This document shows positions 14,667 through 22,326 of a stretch of DNA of 39,453 bases, in pieces; position 1 is the first letter of the stretch, and the number at the start of each line of letters is the position of its first letter. The position numbers were made by a program, and so were the translations under genes. The stretch is taken from positions 1-39,453 of the IMG/VR virus record IMGVR_UViG_3300014497_000016; one strand, given 5' to 3'. Origin of the DNA: a virus. Under the pieces are notes generated by a model. It was not told the DNA's origin and made no database searches. It saw nothing but the letters and a program-made list of their open reading frames with translations.

Positions 14667-16442
14667 GTGGCCCGCATCGGCACCCTCTCCGGCATCGCAC
14701 TCGTCCCTGGAGTCTCCCGCAACGGTCGGCTGTACACCGCCGAAGCGATCGGCCGGGCCTGCGCCCGAGCTGCGGCCCGCATCAAGGAAGGGGGCGCCCC
14801 GCTGACGATGCTGACCCACCACGCAGCCGACGACGACTCCACCCTCATCGTCGGCCGGCTCACCTCCCTCACGCAGCTCGACGACGGGCGCGCCCAGTAC
14901 ACCGCGGACCTGGCCGACACCGAAGAGGCCCGGACCATCGCCACGCTGGTCGATGGCACCGACGGGCCTCCGTACCTCGACGGCGTCTCCATCCGCGGCG
15001 CCTGGGTCGGGAAGGTGCGCCGGCAGCCCGGCCCGGACGGCGTGCCAGTGGAAACGGCCGACGACCTAGAGATTGATGGCCTGGACTTCACCCGGAAGCC
15101 CGGCGTTCCTGGTGCGCGGGTCGACAGTTTCACCCGCGAGGGCTCCAGCGCCCCGGCGGAGACGGCATCCGAAGGGCGGGTGCTCATCACCGAGTCAGTG
15201 CAGGAGGCGCTGGTGACCACCACGACTGAGGCCGACACGCCGAAGGCGGAGACACCGGTGCCGGGCGGTGGCCCGTATGCAGATCCGGGCTACCAGGCCG
15301 ACAAGAAGAAGCGGTACCCCATCGACACGAAGGCTCGGGCCAAGGCTGCCTGGAGCTACGTGAACCAGGCCGACAACGCCCGCGCCTACACGTCCGCGCA
15401 GCTGAAGCGGATCAAGCAGCGCATCGTGAAGGCGCTGAAGAGCTTCGGCGTGACGGTAGCCACCCAGGAGGGCTGGCTGATCGAGCCCGCCACCGCGGTG
15501 ACCGAGGCGCTCGCCGAGTGCTGGGGGATGGACTCGGCGGACGCCGGCAACCTGTACGTCTCGCTGACGAACGGGCCGACCACGGTCACCGTGTCCTCGT
15601 ACTCGCTCGACCCCCACGACCTCGACGCCGTCGGCCGTGCGGCGATGGCGGGCGCCCTGCAGGCCATCCTCAACATCGACCCGGACCTGGACGCCGACGT
15701 CGACGTGCCCGGCGAACCGGACGACGACGGAGCCGCCGCCAGCGCGGCCGGCACCACATGCCCGTGCGGATGCGGCTGCGCGATCCCCGCCACGCCCGGC
15801 GGCTGCCCATGCGAGTGCGAGTCGTGCATGCACTGCAAGGGCGAAACCGACGAGGACGACGGCGACGACGACGCGATGGAGACCGCGGCCGAGCACGCCC
15901 TCACCGAGACCTCGGCGCCGGAGACACCGGCCGCCGACAACCCCACCAAAGAGAAGGAGGGGCCCGCCATGGCGGAGTCCACCACCCCGGCAGCTGAGAC
16001 CGCTGCCGTCCCCGCCGCTGGTGGGGTCCACCTGACCGACGAGCAGTTCGCACAGCTCCTCGCCCGCGTCGCCCCGCCCACCGCCCCTGCCGCGGCGGCA
16101 GAGACCGCCCCGGCCGAGCCGGTCGCCGAAGCGCAGACCGTGGCCCCGGCCGCGGAGGTGACGGAGACCGAGGAGCAGCGCATCGCGCGGCTCGTCGCCG
16201 AGGGCGTCGCTGCGGCGCTGCCGAAGGCGATCCAGGAGCACGTCGAGACGACCGGAGGCCCGACCCGCAAGGGGCTCGTCGCCGAGGCCTCCACCGCACC
16301 CGGCAACGGCCCGTCCGGCCTGCCCGAGGGCTGGCCGCAGAAGCCCCTGCACCAGTACACCGAAGAGGAGTGGAGGGCGCACGTCGGCCCGTCCACGGTC
16401 GGCGCGATCCTCGGCGCCCGCGGCGCGATCCCCGCCGAATAA
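14667..16442 (+). CDS. capsid maturation protease fused to scaffold, 591 aa
   Basis: GTG at 14667 with GGGGAGG upstream. Residues 1-165 look like a prohead protease (S-R-N-GRLYTAEAIGRAC, LTHHAADDDSTLIVGRL with the candidate His, and YLDGVSIRGAWVG with the candidate Ser). Residues ~205-265 contain a helical KRYPIDTKARAKAAWSYVNQ unit (DUF6582-like) found in capsid operons. Residues ~365-390 hold an unusual Cys-rich segment with CPCGCGC and CECESCMHC. The last ~160 residues are Ala/Pro/Glu-rich and scaffold-like. A perfect ribosome site lies inside the gene before Met435. Confidence 0.85.
   Translation: MARIGTLSGIALVPGVSRNGRLYTAEAIGRACARAAARIKEGGAPLTMLTHHAADDDSTLIVGRLTSLTQLDDGRAQYTADLADTEEARTIATLVDGTDGPPYLDGVSIRGAWVGKVRRQPGPDGVPVETADDLEIDGLDFTRKPGVPGARVDSFTREGSSAPAETASEGRVLITESVQEALVTTTTEADTPKAETPVPGGGPYADPGYQADKKKRYPIDTKARAKAAWSYVNQADNARAYTSAQLKRIKQRIVKALKSFGVTVATQEGWLIEPATAVTEALAECWGMDSADAGNLYVSLTNGPTTVTVSSYSLDPHDLDAVGRAAMAGALQAILNIDPDLDADVDVPGEPDDDGAAASAAGTTCPCGCGCAIPATPGGCPCECESCMHCKGETDEDDGDDDAMETAAEHALTETSAPETPAADNPTKEKEGPAMAESTTPAAETAAVPAAGGVHLTDEQFAQLLARVAPPTAPAAAAETAPAEPVAEAQTVAPAAEVTETEEQRIARLVAEGVAAALPKAIQEHVETTGGPTRKGLVAEASTAPGNGPSGLPEGWPQKPLHQYTEEEWRAHVGPSTVGAILGARGAIPAE
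15969..16442 (+). CDS. nested in-frame scaffold protein, 157 aa
   Basis: Within the protease gene, AAGGAGG (15954-15960) stands eight bases before ATG 15969, in the same frame. Starting there gives a separate scaffold of about 157 residues (VHLTDEQFAQLLARVAPP, an Ala/Pro linker, then EEQRIARLVAEGVAAALPKA). This copies the lambda C/Nu3 arrangement, in which protease and scaffold share an end but start separately. Seen in the sequence: site, spacing and frame. Inferred: real use. Confidence 0.65.
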   Translation: MAESTTPAAETAAVPAAGGVHLTDEQFAQLLARVAPPTAPAAAAETAPAEPVAEAQTVAPAAEVTETEEQRIARLVAEGVAAALPKAIQEHVETTGGPTRKGLVAEASTAPGNGPSGLPEGWPQKPLHQYTEEEWRAHVGPSTVGAILGARGAIPAE

Positions 16443-16448
16443 CACCCC

Positions 16449-16577
16449 AGGCCTGTACGGGCCTTCACGCACTTCCTGACCGCCAGCCAGCCCGGCTGGT
16501 GCCGCTCGGCAGAGATGGTCACCCAGCCCCACCCGCAACCCGCGGCGTGGGGCTTCGTCATTCCCGCTTCTGCCGAG
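16449..16577 (+). promoter_or_regulatory. structured leader before the major capsid gene
   Basis: The 150-base gap contains four stems: AGGCC/GGCCT (16449-16464), CCAGCC/GGCTGG (16487-16499), AGCCCCAC/GTGGGGCT (16525-16532 with 16547-16554), and an enclosing CTCGGCAGA/TCTGCCGAG (16505-16513 with 16569-16577). The last arm abuts the capsid ribosome site near 16575-16582, so folding could control translation. Confidence 0.65.
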
Positions 16578-16592
16578 AAAGGCACGCTCACC

Positions 16593-17966
16593 ATGACTAC
16601 TGGTGACCTTCGTGAGGCGCTGACCGCCGCCGGTGCAGCACCCCTCATCAACAAGATCATCGACCCGATGCTGCTGGAGTACCAGCGGCGCTACTCCCCG
16701 CTCGTGCGGTCCATCCAGACCCGCAAGTGGGACTCCACGGTCTACTACTTCAACCAGCGCACCGCCCGCGCCGCGGGTGGCTTCGTCACCGACGGCGGCG
16801 CCCGACCGGTCACCAACAGCACCTACGTGCAGAACCAGTTCACGATCCGCAACATGCAGAGCGTGGGCGCGGTCACCGGCTACTCCCAGGCCGTCACCAA
16901 GCAGCTCATCGGCGACCTGCGCCAGCAGGAAATCGAGGGCGGCGTCCAGGGCCTGTACTGGGACATCGAGACCGCCCTCCTGTGGGGGAACTCCGGCTCC
17001 ACCGCACTCGGCGGCTACCCCCAGTTCGACGGCCTCGACACCCTTGCCGCCACGTTCTCCGGCACCAACCAGAACGCCCTCGACGCCGCCGGCGCCTCGT
17101 TCTCGCTGGGCTGGCTGGACAAGCTGATCGACATGGTCGAGCAGCAGGCCGCGATGCCGGTCGCCGACCAGTCGTGGATGCTGGTGATGTCGCCGACCGC
17201 CGCGTCGAAGGTGCAGCAGCTCGTCGTCGCGAACCAGCGCTTCATGGACAAGATCGAGGTCGCGGCCGGCCTCAACGTCATCTCCTACCGCGACATCCCG
17301 ATCATCAAGTCGTCGTTCCTGTCGGCGCGCGCCTTCCAGATGGGCGCGGTCACCACGGCGACCGCGACGACCGGCGGCTCGCTGGCGGCGGCCACGTACT
17401 ACTACCAGATCGTGCCGGTCATCGCCCGCCAGGGCGAGATCCTCCCGTCGACCGAGGTCTCCCAGACCACCACCGGCTCGACGAGCACCGTGACGCTCTC
17501 GTTCTCCACCCCGAGCGGCCTCGACGGCTCCCAGCCCAACCTGTACAAGGTGTACCGGTCCACCGCGACCGGCACCGAAACGTTCCTCGGCTACGTCGAC
17601 GCCACCGTCGGCATCGGCACCGACGGCGTCACCCCGATCCTCACCACGAGCATCCTCGACGACGGCGTCACCCTCACCCCGAAGAACGGCTCCACCGTCC
17701 CGGCCTCCGTGCCGGCCGCCTACGTGGGCACCAACAGCTCGATGAAGCCGCAGGCCTCCGGGTCGGAGAACATCTACCTGATGGCCCGCGACCCCAACTT
17801 CGTCGTGCGGCCCTACGTCCGCGAGCTGGAGCCGCTCGACGTGTACCCCACCACGTCCAGCCCCGACAGCCTCCCGTTTGCCATCGCGTCCGACACCTGC
17901 CTCGCTGTCCGTGCGCCCAAGTACCTCGGCCGCGTCAGCCGCGTCAGCACGGCACTGTCCAGCTGA
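16593..17966 (+). CDS. major capsid protein with inserted Ig/FN3-like domain, 457 aa
   Basis: ATG at 16593; the longer frame from 16515 lies in the leader hairpins and is rejected. Capsid-like regions are residues 1-250 (NKIIDPMLLEYQRRYSPLVR, GGFVTDGGARPV, QQEIEGGVQGLYWDIE, WMLVMSPTAASKVQQL) and residues 380-457 (ENIYLMARDP, then FVVRPYVRELEPLDVYPT). Between them, about residues 255-375, is a beta-sandwich insertion (ATYYYQIVPVIARQGE; SGLDGSQPNLYKVYRSTATG) typical of surface-exposed FN3/Ig domains. It assembles the HK97-type shell. The hairpin downstream probably ends or trims this highly expressed message. Confidence 0.92.
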   Translation: MTTGDLREALTAAGAAPLINKIIDPMLLEYQRRYSPLVRSIQTRKWDSTVYYFNQRTARAAGGFVTDGGARPVTNSTYVQNQFTIRNMQSVGAVTGYSQAVTKQLIGDLRQQEIEGGVQGLYWDIETALLWGNSGSTALGGYPQFDGLDTLAATFSGTNQNALDAAGASFSLGWLDKLIDMVEQQAAMPVADQSWMLVMSPTAASKVQQLVVANQRFMDKIEVAAGLNVISYRDIPIIKSSFLSARAFQMGAVTTATATTGGSLAAATYYYQIVPVIARQGEILPSTEVSQTTTGSTSTVTLSFSTPSGLDGSQPNLYKVYRSTATGTETFLGYVDATVGIGTDGVTPILTTSILDDGVTLTPKNGSTVPASVPAAYVGTNSSMKPQASGSENIYLMARDPNFVVRPYVRELEPLDVYPTTSSPDSLPFAIASDTCLAVRAPKYLGRVSRVSTALSS

Positions 17967-17976
17967 TCTTCCCCTC

Positions 17977-18021
17977 GTCCGGCGGCGCGCCATCCAGTGG
18001 CCCTTGCGCGCGCCGCCGGAC
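17977..18021 (+). terminator. 14-bp perfect hairpin after the capsid gene
   Basis: GTCCGGCGGCGCGC (17977-17990) pairs fully with 18008-18021 across a 17-base loop. There is no T-run. In high-GC hosts such stems act as terminators or 3' stabilisers. Confidence 0.6.
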
Positions 18022-18047
18022 CCCACCTCACCGAAGGGAGCGGACGT

Positions 18048-18392
18048 ATGCCGCTCATCCGCAAGGAGCGGGCCGGGTCCGACTCGTTCGGCAACACCTG
18101 GCCCGAAGACGGCGCGGCCGTCGACATCGACGACGCCGAGCAGATCGCCGCCCTGATGTCGATCCCCGACGGCGGCTTCAGCGAAGTCACTCCCGATGCC
18201 GACGACGAAGGCCCTGGCGAGCCGTCCCAGGAACCCGCCGACGGCGAGAACCCTGACGAGAACACGGAACTCTCCGAAGTCGACCCTGACGCGCCAGCCG
18301 CCGAGCCCAAGGCTGAGGACGACGCGAAGCCGGCGGCCAAGAAGACCACCGCCCGCAAGACCACCGCGCGCAAGCCCGTCGAAGAGGGATAG
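18048..18392 (+). CDS. acidic protein with basic tail, 114 aa
   Basis: ATG at 18048 with GAAGGGAG upstream. It begins PLIRKERAGSDSFGNTWPED, then an acidic Asp/Glu/Pro stretch to about residue 90, and a Lys/Thr/Ala-rich C-terminus (KKTTARKTTARKP). Position after the capsid gene matches small head-completion or decoration proteins, whose first domain is often followed by a disordered tail. The repeated TTARK motif resembles histone-H1-like tails. Function inferred from context only. Confidence 0.65.
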   Translation: MPLIRKERAGSDSFGNTWPEDGAAVDIDDAEQIAALMSIPDGGFSEVTPDADDEGPGEPSQEPADGENPDENTELSEVDPDAPAAEPKAEDDAKPAAKKTTARKTTARKPVEEG

Positions 18393-18395
18393 CCC

Positions 18396-19064
18396 ATGGC
18401 CGCGGACTCTCCCGTCCCCCTCGCCACCAGCGCGGACATGCAGGACGGACAGTTCGCAGACCTGGTGCGCGACTACAGCGCAAGCGCCCTCGACCAGCTG
18501 ATGATCGAGTCCACGCGCGTCTGCGAAGGCATCGCCGGCCGACGCCTCGCACCATTCACCGCCGTGCCGGAAACCCACCGGGCCACCGGGATCGACCCGG
18601 ACGAGTACACGGACTCGACGAACCTGCCCATGGACATCCTCGGATCGCTGGGCCGCTCCTACGCGAACGCGCTCGGCGCCGGCGACCAGGTGCGGCACGT
18701 GTGGCTGAACGAGTTCGCACCCCGCTACCCGGAGATGTGGACCTACTCCAACCTGCAGGTGACCATCCTCCGTTCCTACGGCGGCACGCAGGTCGTGAAC
18801 ACGGCGAACATCATCGGCGCCGAACCCGACTCCGGTCACATCTGGTTCACCCTGGGCACGTTCCTGCCGCTCGGCTCCCTGATCCGCACCGTCTACAGCG
18901 GCGGCTACACCACGTCTCCTGCCGATCTGGCCAGGGCGTGCAAGCTGCAGGCCGCGGTGCTGGTGCTCGGTGAAATCGACCCGGCGGGCACGCAGTTCGG
19001 CCACGATCCCGGCGCACTGCGCACGCAGGCCGAGGAGATCCTTTGCCGCTACCAGCCTTCCTGA
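18396..19064 (+). CDS. head-tail connector-like protein, 222 aa
   Basis: ATG at 18396, three bases after the previous stop. A helical N-terminus (FADLVRDYSASALDQLMIES, then TRVCEGIAGRRLAPF) is followed by a beta middle and a helical C-terminus (PADLARACKLQAAVLVLGEI). This fits the head-completion adaptor (HK97 gp6/Ad1-like) that docks under the portal. The call relies on size, helix content and gene order. Confidence 0.7.
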   Translation: MAADSPVPLATSADMQDGQFADLVRDYSASALDQLMIESTRVCEGIAGRRLAPFTAVPETHRATGIDPDEYTDSTNLPMDILGSLGRSYANALGAGDQVRHVWLNEFAPRYPEMWTYSNLQVTILRSYGGTQVVNTANIIGAEPDSGHIWFTLGTFLPLGSLIRTVYSGGYTTSPADLARACKLQAAVLVLGEIDPAGTQFGHDPGALRTQAEEILCRYQPS

Positions 19065-19077
19065 CAGGAGGTGAGTG

Positions 19078-19563
19078 GTGCCCACTGCCGTACAGAAGGA
19101 GGCCGCCTGGCTGGCGGCGTACAGTGCCGCGGATGGTCTGCCGGGGCTGCTGAAGGCCTACGGGGGACCGTGGGACATCGTTCAGGCGTACCGGGCGCGG
19201 ACGCCCCCGCATCGCAAGGCCCGCTTGTACGTGCGGCGCTCGAATCTGCGGGTGGAGCGCTTCGGCTTCAACCGCAAGATCAACCACCACACGTTCATGC
19301 TGCACCTGTACTGGCCCCAGTCCTCCCCAACGGGGCAGGCCGAGTCCGTTCAAGAGGACTTCGACAACGCGGTGGGCCTCGTAGTCGACCGGATCTCCGG
19401 CCTGTTCATGGACAAGACACACGGAGCCCGCTTCCTCAGCGTCGCGGAAGACCCGGCCGACATCGACGTGCAGTTCGACGACCCGGATATTCCGATCCAG
19501 GCGAAGGCCGAGCTGACGGCCACGATCACCTACCAGGCAGACGACCAGGACTACACCTCCTGA
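19078..19563 (+). CDS. tail terminator or neck protein, 161 aa
   Basis: The GTG at 19078 is favoured over 19075 by its spacing from AGGAGG (19066-19071). The fold is mixed: a helical start (AAWLAAYSAADGLPGLLKA), strands (ARLYVRRSNLRVERFGFN; HTFMLHLYWPQ), a helix, and a final ELTATITYQAD. This pattern fits a tail terminator, which caps the tail tube and joins it to the head. No catalytic residues are expected. Function from context. Confidence 0.65.
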   Translation: MPTAVQKEAAWLAAYSAADGLPGLLKAYGGPWDIVQAYRARTPPHRKARLYVRRSNLRVERFGFNRKINHHTFMLHLYWPQSSPTGQAESVQEDFDNAVGLVVDRISGLFMDKTHGARFLSVAEDPADIDVQFDDPDIPIQAKAELTATITYQADDQDYTS

Positions 19564-19581
19564 CCTGCCTGTTCATTCACC

Positions 19582-19608
19582 GGCTCTCGCCTCGCGGGGG
19601 CCATTTTT
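19582..19608 (+). terminator. hairpin with T-run
   Basis: GGCTCTC (19582-19588) pairs with GGGGGCC (19596-19602), with some G-T pairs, followed by TTTTT at 19604-19608. A standard intrinsic terminator form, ahead of the tail tube genes. Confidence 0.65.
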
Positions 19609-19636
19609 CATGCCCCCATCCCGCGAGGAGATCCCC

Positions 19637-19903
19637 GTGCCCGAGGCCGAAGAGACACCGCCGCCGGTCCGGCAGCGCAACACCACCCCCTACATCTACA
19701 ACGTCGCCGAAACCGAGGCCGGCCCGGCCTACGCGGTGCTCCCCGGCGAGACCGCTGTGCTCCCCGCCCTCCTCGACGGCTGGACCCCCGTCGACGAGGC
19801 CGAGCCTGAGCCGGCCGCCGGGGAGACCCCGGCGAAGTCCCCCAGCAGGAAGCGCGCCGCCACCGCGAACACCGACACGAAGGACGGAGGTGAGCCGCAG
19901 TGA
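19637..19903 (+). CDS. small acidic protein before the tail tube gene, 88 aa
   Basis: The GTG at 19637 has GAGGAG eight bases upstream. An ATG at 19610 is also in frame but overlaps the terminator. The centre (TTPYIYNVAETEAGPAYAVL, then PGETAVLPALLDGW) looks like a small beta domain. Both ends are disordered, with a basic KSPSRKRAA near the C-terminus. Its stop overlaps the tail tube GTG. Probably a minor virion part or assembly factor. Confidence 0.6.
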   Translation: MPEAEETPPPVRQRNTTPYIYNVAETEAGPAYAVLPGETAVLPALLDGWTPVDEAEPEPAAGETPAKSPSRKRAATANTDTKDGGEPQ

Positions 19904-21063
19904 CCCTGCTCGGACGGCTCGGATATGTGGGCCTCGCCAAGGAGACCACCCAGGGCACGTGGGTGACGCCTTCCTACTACCTGGCCTGCACGAAGATGGA
20001 CTTCGAGGTCAACTACGACCAGTTGCGCGACGAGTCGTACCGCAACAACGACTCCAACCTGCAGGGCCTCTACCAGGGTGCCGGCGACAGTGCCGTGGAC
20101 CTGGAGTTCAACGGCTACCCGGACGCGCTCGGCTACGCGCTGCGCATCATCGGCCCGGACACGGTTACGGCGGGCGTGTCGACGACGCTGTCCTCGTCCA
20201 GCATCGCGGGCGCCACGTCGATCAGCACCGCGGCGTCGATCCCGGTCGGCTCCACCATCATGATCGACACTGGGACGAAGGTCGAATACGCCACCACCGG
20301 AACCCCCACCGGCTCCGGCCCCTACACGATCCCCATCGCCACCCCGACGACAGGCCTGACATACGCCCACAACTCGGCCGTGGCCGTCGTCTCCCAGACG
20401 ACCCACACCTTCAAGCAGTCCGCGACCCAGGCGAAGCCCACCTACTCTCTGACCCAGTCCAACGTCTACGAGGCGTGGGGCTACGCAGGCTGCATGCTGT
20501 CCGACGTATCGATCAAGGTCGACCCGAAGGGCATCGTCACCTGCGGCGCCAAGTACATGGGATGGATCCCGACCGTCCAAGCGGGCCCGTTCACGCCCGC
20601 GTTCTCGCAGCCGGCTCCGCTGCTGGGCTGGCAGTTCGCCATGACCAACGCGGGCGCCACGTCGACGCGCGGCCTGTCGTACGAGATGACGCTGAAGCGG
20701 CCGATCGAGGCCATCCACGCATCCAACGGCAGCCAGCAGCCGCGTGAGGTCTTCTCCGGTGTCCTCGACGCCGACATCGCGTACAAGGCGATCTACGAGA
20801 ACGACAACGACTACAACCTGTACCTGAACGCCCTGCAGAACAACCCGACGTCGATGTCGCTGGTGCAGCCGGTCGGTGCGGGCGTCGACGCGGCGGGGTC
20901 GTCGCTGACGCTCACGACAACGCAGGGCGGCTGGAGCAAGGGCAAGCCGGACGTGTCCGGGACGTACGTGACCGCGGACTTCGACATCTCCGGCGTGTAC
21001 AACGCCACCGACTCCGGGTCCGTGCAGGCCGTCCTGAAGAACTTCACCGCCAGCGCGTACTGA
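19900..21063 (+). CDS. major tail tube protein, 387 aa
   Basis: GTG at 19900. It begins LGRLGYVGLAKETTQGTWVT, the usual start of actinophage tail tube proteins (AKETTYGT-type), followed by beta-rich sequence. An insertion at residues ~85-165 (SSSIAGATSISTAASIPVG to TYAHNSAVAVVS) resembles a surface Ig-like loop. Later segments RGLSYEMTLKRPIEAIHASN and REVFSGVLDADIAYKAIYE form tube core strands. It polymerises around the tape measure. Strong hairpin directly after. Confidence 0.88.
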   Translation: MTLLGRLGYVGLAKETTQGTWVTPSYYLACTKMDFEVNYDQLRDESYRNNDSNLQGLYQGAGDSAVDLEFNGYPDALGYALRIIGPDTVTAGVSTTLSSSSIAGATSISTAASIPVGSTIMIDTGTKVEYATTGTPTGSGPYTIPIATPTTGLTYAHNSAVAVVSQTTHTFKQSATQAKPTYSLTQSNVYEAWGYAGCMLSDVSIKVDPKGIVTCGAKYMGWIPTVQAGPFTPAFSQPAPLLGWQFAMTNAGATSTRGLSYEMTLKRPIEAIHASNGSQQPREVFSGVLDADIAYKAIYENDNDYNLYLNALQNNPTSMSLVQPVGAGVDAAGSSLTLTTTQGGWSKGKPDVSGTYVTADFDISGVYNATDSGSVQAVLKNFTASAY

Positions 21064-21075
21064 CCTGCTTTCACT

Positions 21076-21119
21076 CCCCGGCCGTACCCGCGCGTGAGGG
21101 CGTCGCGGTACGGCCGGGG
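21076..21119 (+). terminator. 13-bp perfect hairpin after the tail tube gene
   Basis: CCCCGGCCGTACC (21076-21088) pairs perfectly with 21107-21119 over an 18-base loop. No T-run. Likely a terminator or processing stem that separates tail tube expression from the tail chaperones. Confidence 0.65.
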
Positions 21120-21160
21120 TCTCACGCCCTCAACGCCCTCACCCTGCAAGGAGATCGCCC

Positions 21161-21565
21161 ATGTCGGGCTACACCAACCCGTATGTCCTGCTCCCGTTCC
21201 CCGAGCTCGGCGACGACATCAGCGTACTGATGAAGAACCCGCAGCTCCTGCCACCGTCCGAGATCCAGCCCGAGGACGTGCCGACCGACGAGAACGGGCA
21301 GCCGAAGGACCCGGAGGAGGCGCAGCGCGCCATGTACCGGGTCATGGCGCGGCTGATCGTCGCGTGGAAGGTCTACGAGGCGTTCGACCCGGACGCGACT
21401 CTCGACATCGACCCGGAAGCAGATCCGGCCGATCTCTTCGAGACGCTCGGCGCGGGCGAACAGAAGCGGCTGGGCGCCATCACCGTCGACAACATCGCGC
21501 GCCTGCCCCTGGCCATCATCAACCGGATCGGCGAGGAGGTCGGCCGGGTCGCGGACCCTCAGTAG
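21161..21565 (+). CDS. tail assembly chaperone, short form, 134 aa
   Basis: ATG at 21161 with AAGGAGA upstream. The protein is helical and acidic (EAQRAMYRVMARLIVAWKVYEAF; VDNIARLPLAIINRIGEEV) and lies between the tail tube and tape measure genes, the place of the lambda G-type chaperone. A second reading frame takes over near its stop, as expected for the G/GT frameshift pair. It helps load tube subunits on the tape measure and is not kept in the virion. Confidence 0.85.
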   Translation: MSGYTNPYVLLPFPELGDDISVLMKNPQLLPPSEIQPEDVPTDENGQPKDPEEAQRAMYRVMARLIVAWKVYEAFDPDATLDIDPEADPADLFETLGAGEQKRLGAITVDNIARLPLAIINRIGEEVGRVADPQ

Positions 21566-21828
21566 AGCCGGGCTCCCCGTACTACGAGAACGTTCTCCTC
21601 CCCGTCGAGTCGATCATCGAGGGTAGGTGGGGCAGCACCGAGCCCGCGCCGCCGGAATGGACCGACTTCGCGTTGATGAGGCAGATGCGCTGGTCGTGGG
21701 AGCAGCTCCAGCGGACTCCGCTGTATGTGCGCCGGTACTGCGTCGACTTCCTCAGCATGATCAACGAGCACGAGGAACGCCAGATCGAACGCGAACGGCG
21801 CAAAGCCGAACGGGCATCACGGGGGTGA
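21161..21828 (+). CDS. tail assembly chaperone, frameshifted long form
   Basis: The frame -1 relative to the short form carries a protein-like stretch from about 21559 to 21828 (PGSPYYENVLLPVESIIEGR; RQMRWSWEQLQRTPLYVRRY) but has no start codon there. A -1 slip at the proline codon CCT in GGACCCTC (21553-21560) would read VADP then SVEPGSPYYENV. That would give a fused product of about 222 residues. The heptamer is not canonical, so the exact slip site is inferred. The pattern itself (two overlapping frames before the tape measure) is strongly conserved in siphoviruses. Confidence 0.75.
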
Positions 21829-21831
21829 TCC

Positions 21832-22287
21832 ATGGGCGAGCTCAGGCCCGGCACATTCACCCGGCTGTTCGCCGAGATCGACCGCGAAGCCCAACTCAAG
21901 GCGCGCCGGGTCCTCACTGCGACCGCCCTGGCGGTAGAACGCCAAGCGAAGATCAACGCCTCGGTCGGTGCCCACAAGCGCGGAACCAAGACCCCGGCAA
22001 GCCCAGGCACCGGGCCAGCCGTCATCTCAGGAACGCTGCGCCGCGCCCTCTCCCACTCCCCGGTGACCTTCACCGGCAAAGGCTGGGAGACGAAAGTCGG
22101 CACCGCAGTCGGCTTCACACCCCCCTACGGGCGCACCCCGGCCAACAAGTACGGCTTCTACCTGGAGACCGGGCTGAAGAACGGCGCCACCTACCCCTTC
22201 CTCAAGCCGGCGGCTGACTTCGGCATGCGCATCGTCGCCCCCCAGCTGTACCGGGCCGCGTTCCGCGTCGGGTGGCCTCACGCCTGA
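21832..22287 (+). CDS. HK97 gp10-like neck/tail completion protein, 151 aa
   Basis: ATG at 21832 with GGGGGTGA upstream. The helical start (RLFAEIDREAQLKARRVLTA, then TALAVERQAKINA) is followed by a loop with SPGTGPAVISGTLRRALSHS and YGFYLETGLKN-x6-FLKPA. The S-G-x-LR-A and Y-x-E-x-G patterns are typical of HK97-gp10 family proteins. These normally act at the head-tail joint and are usually encoded nearer the connector genes. Here the gene lies after the tail chaperones, a less common position. Confidence 0.75.
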   Translation: MGELRPGTFTRLFAEIDREAQLKARRVLTATALAVERQAKINASVGAHKRGTKTPASPGTGPAVISGTLRRALSHSPVTFTGKGWETKVGTAVGFTPPYGRTPANKYGFYLETGLKNGATYPFLKPAADFGMRIVAPQLYRAAFRVGWPHA

Positions 22288-22326
22288 ACCCGGCAACACC
22301 GCCTTTTCCCCTGGTGCAGAGAGGCG

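Noticed and set aside
15195-19085. 1296-residue antisense frame opposite the capsid operon
   Set aside because: Shadow of GC-rich coding on the plus strand. Arg/Gly/Ala/Val-biased with no domain, and the plus strand carries clear capsid genes.
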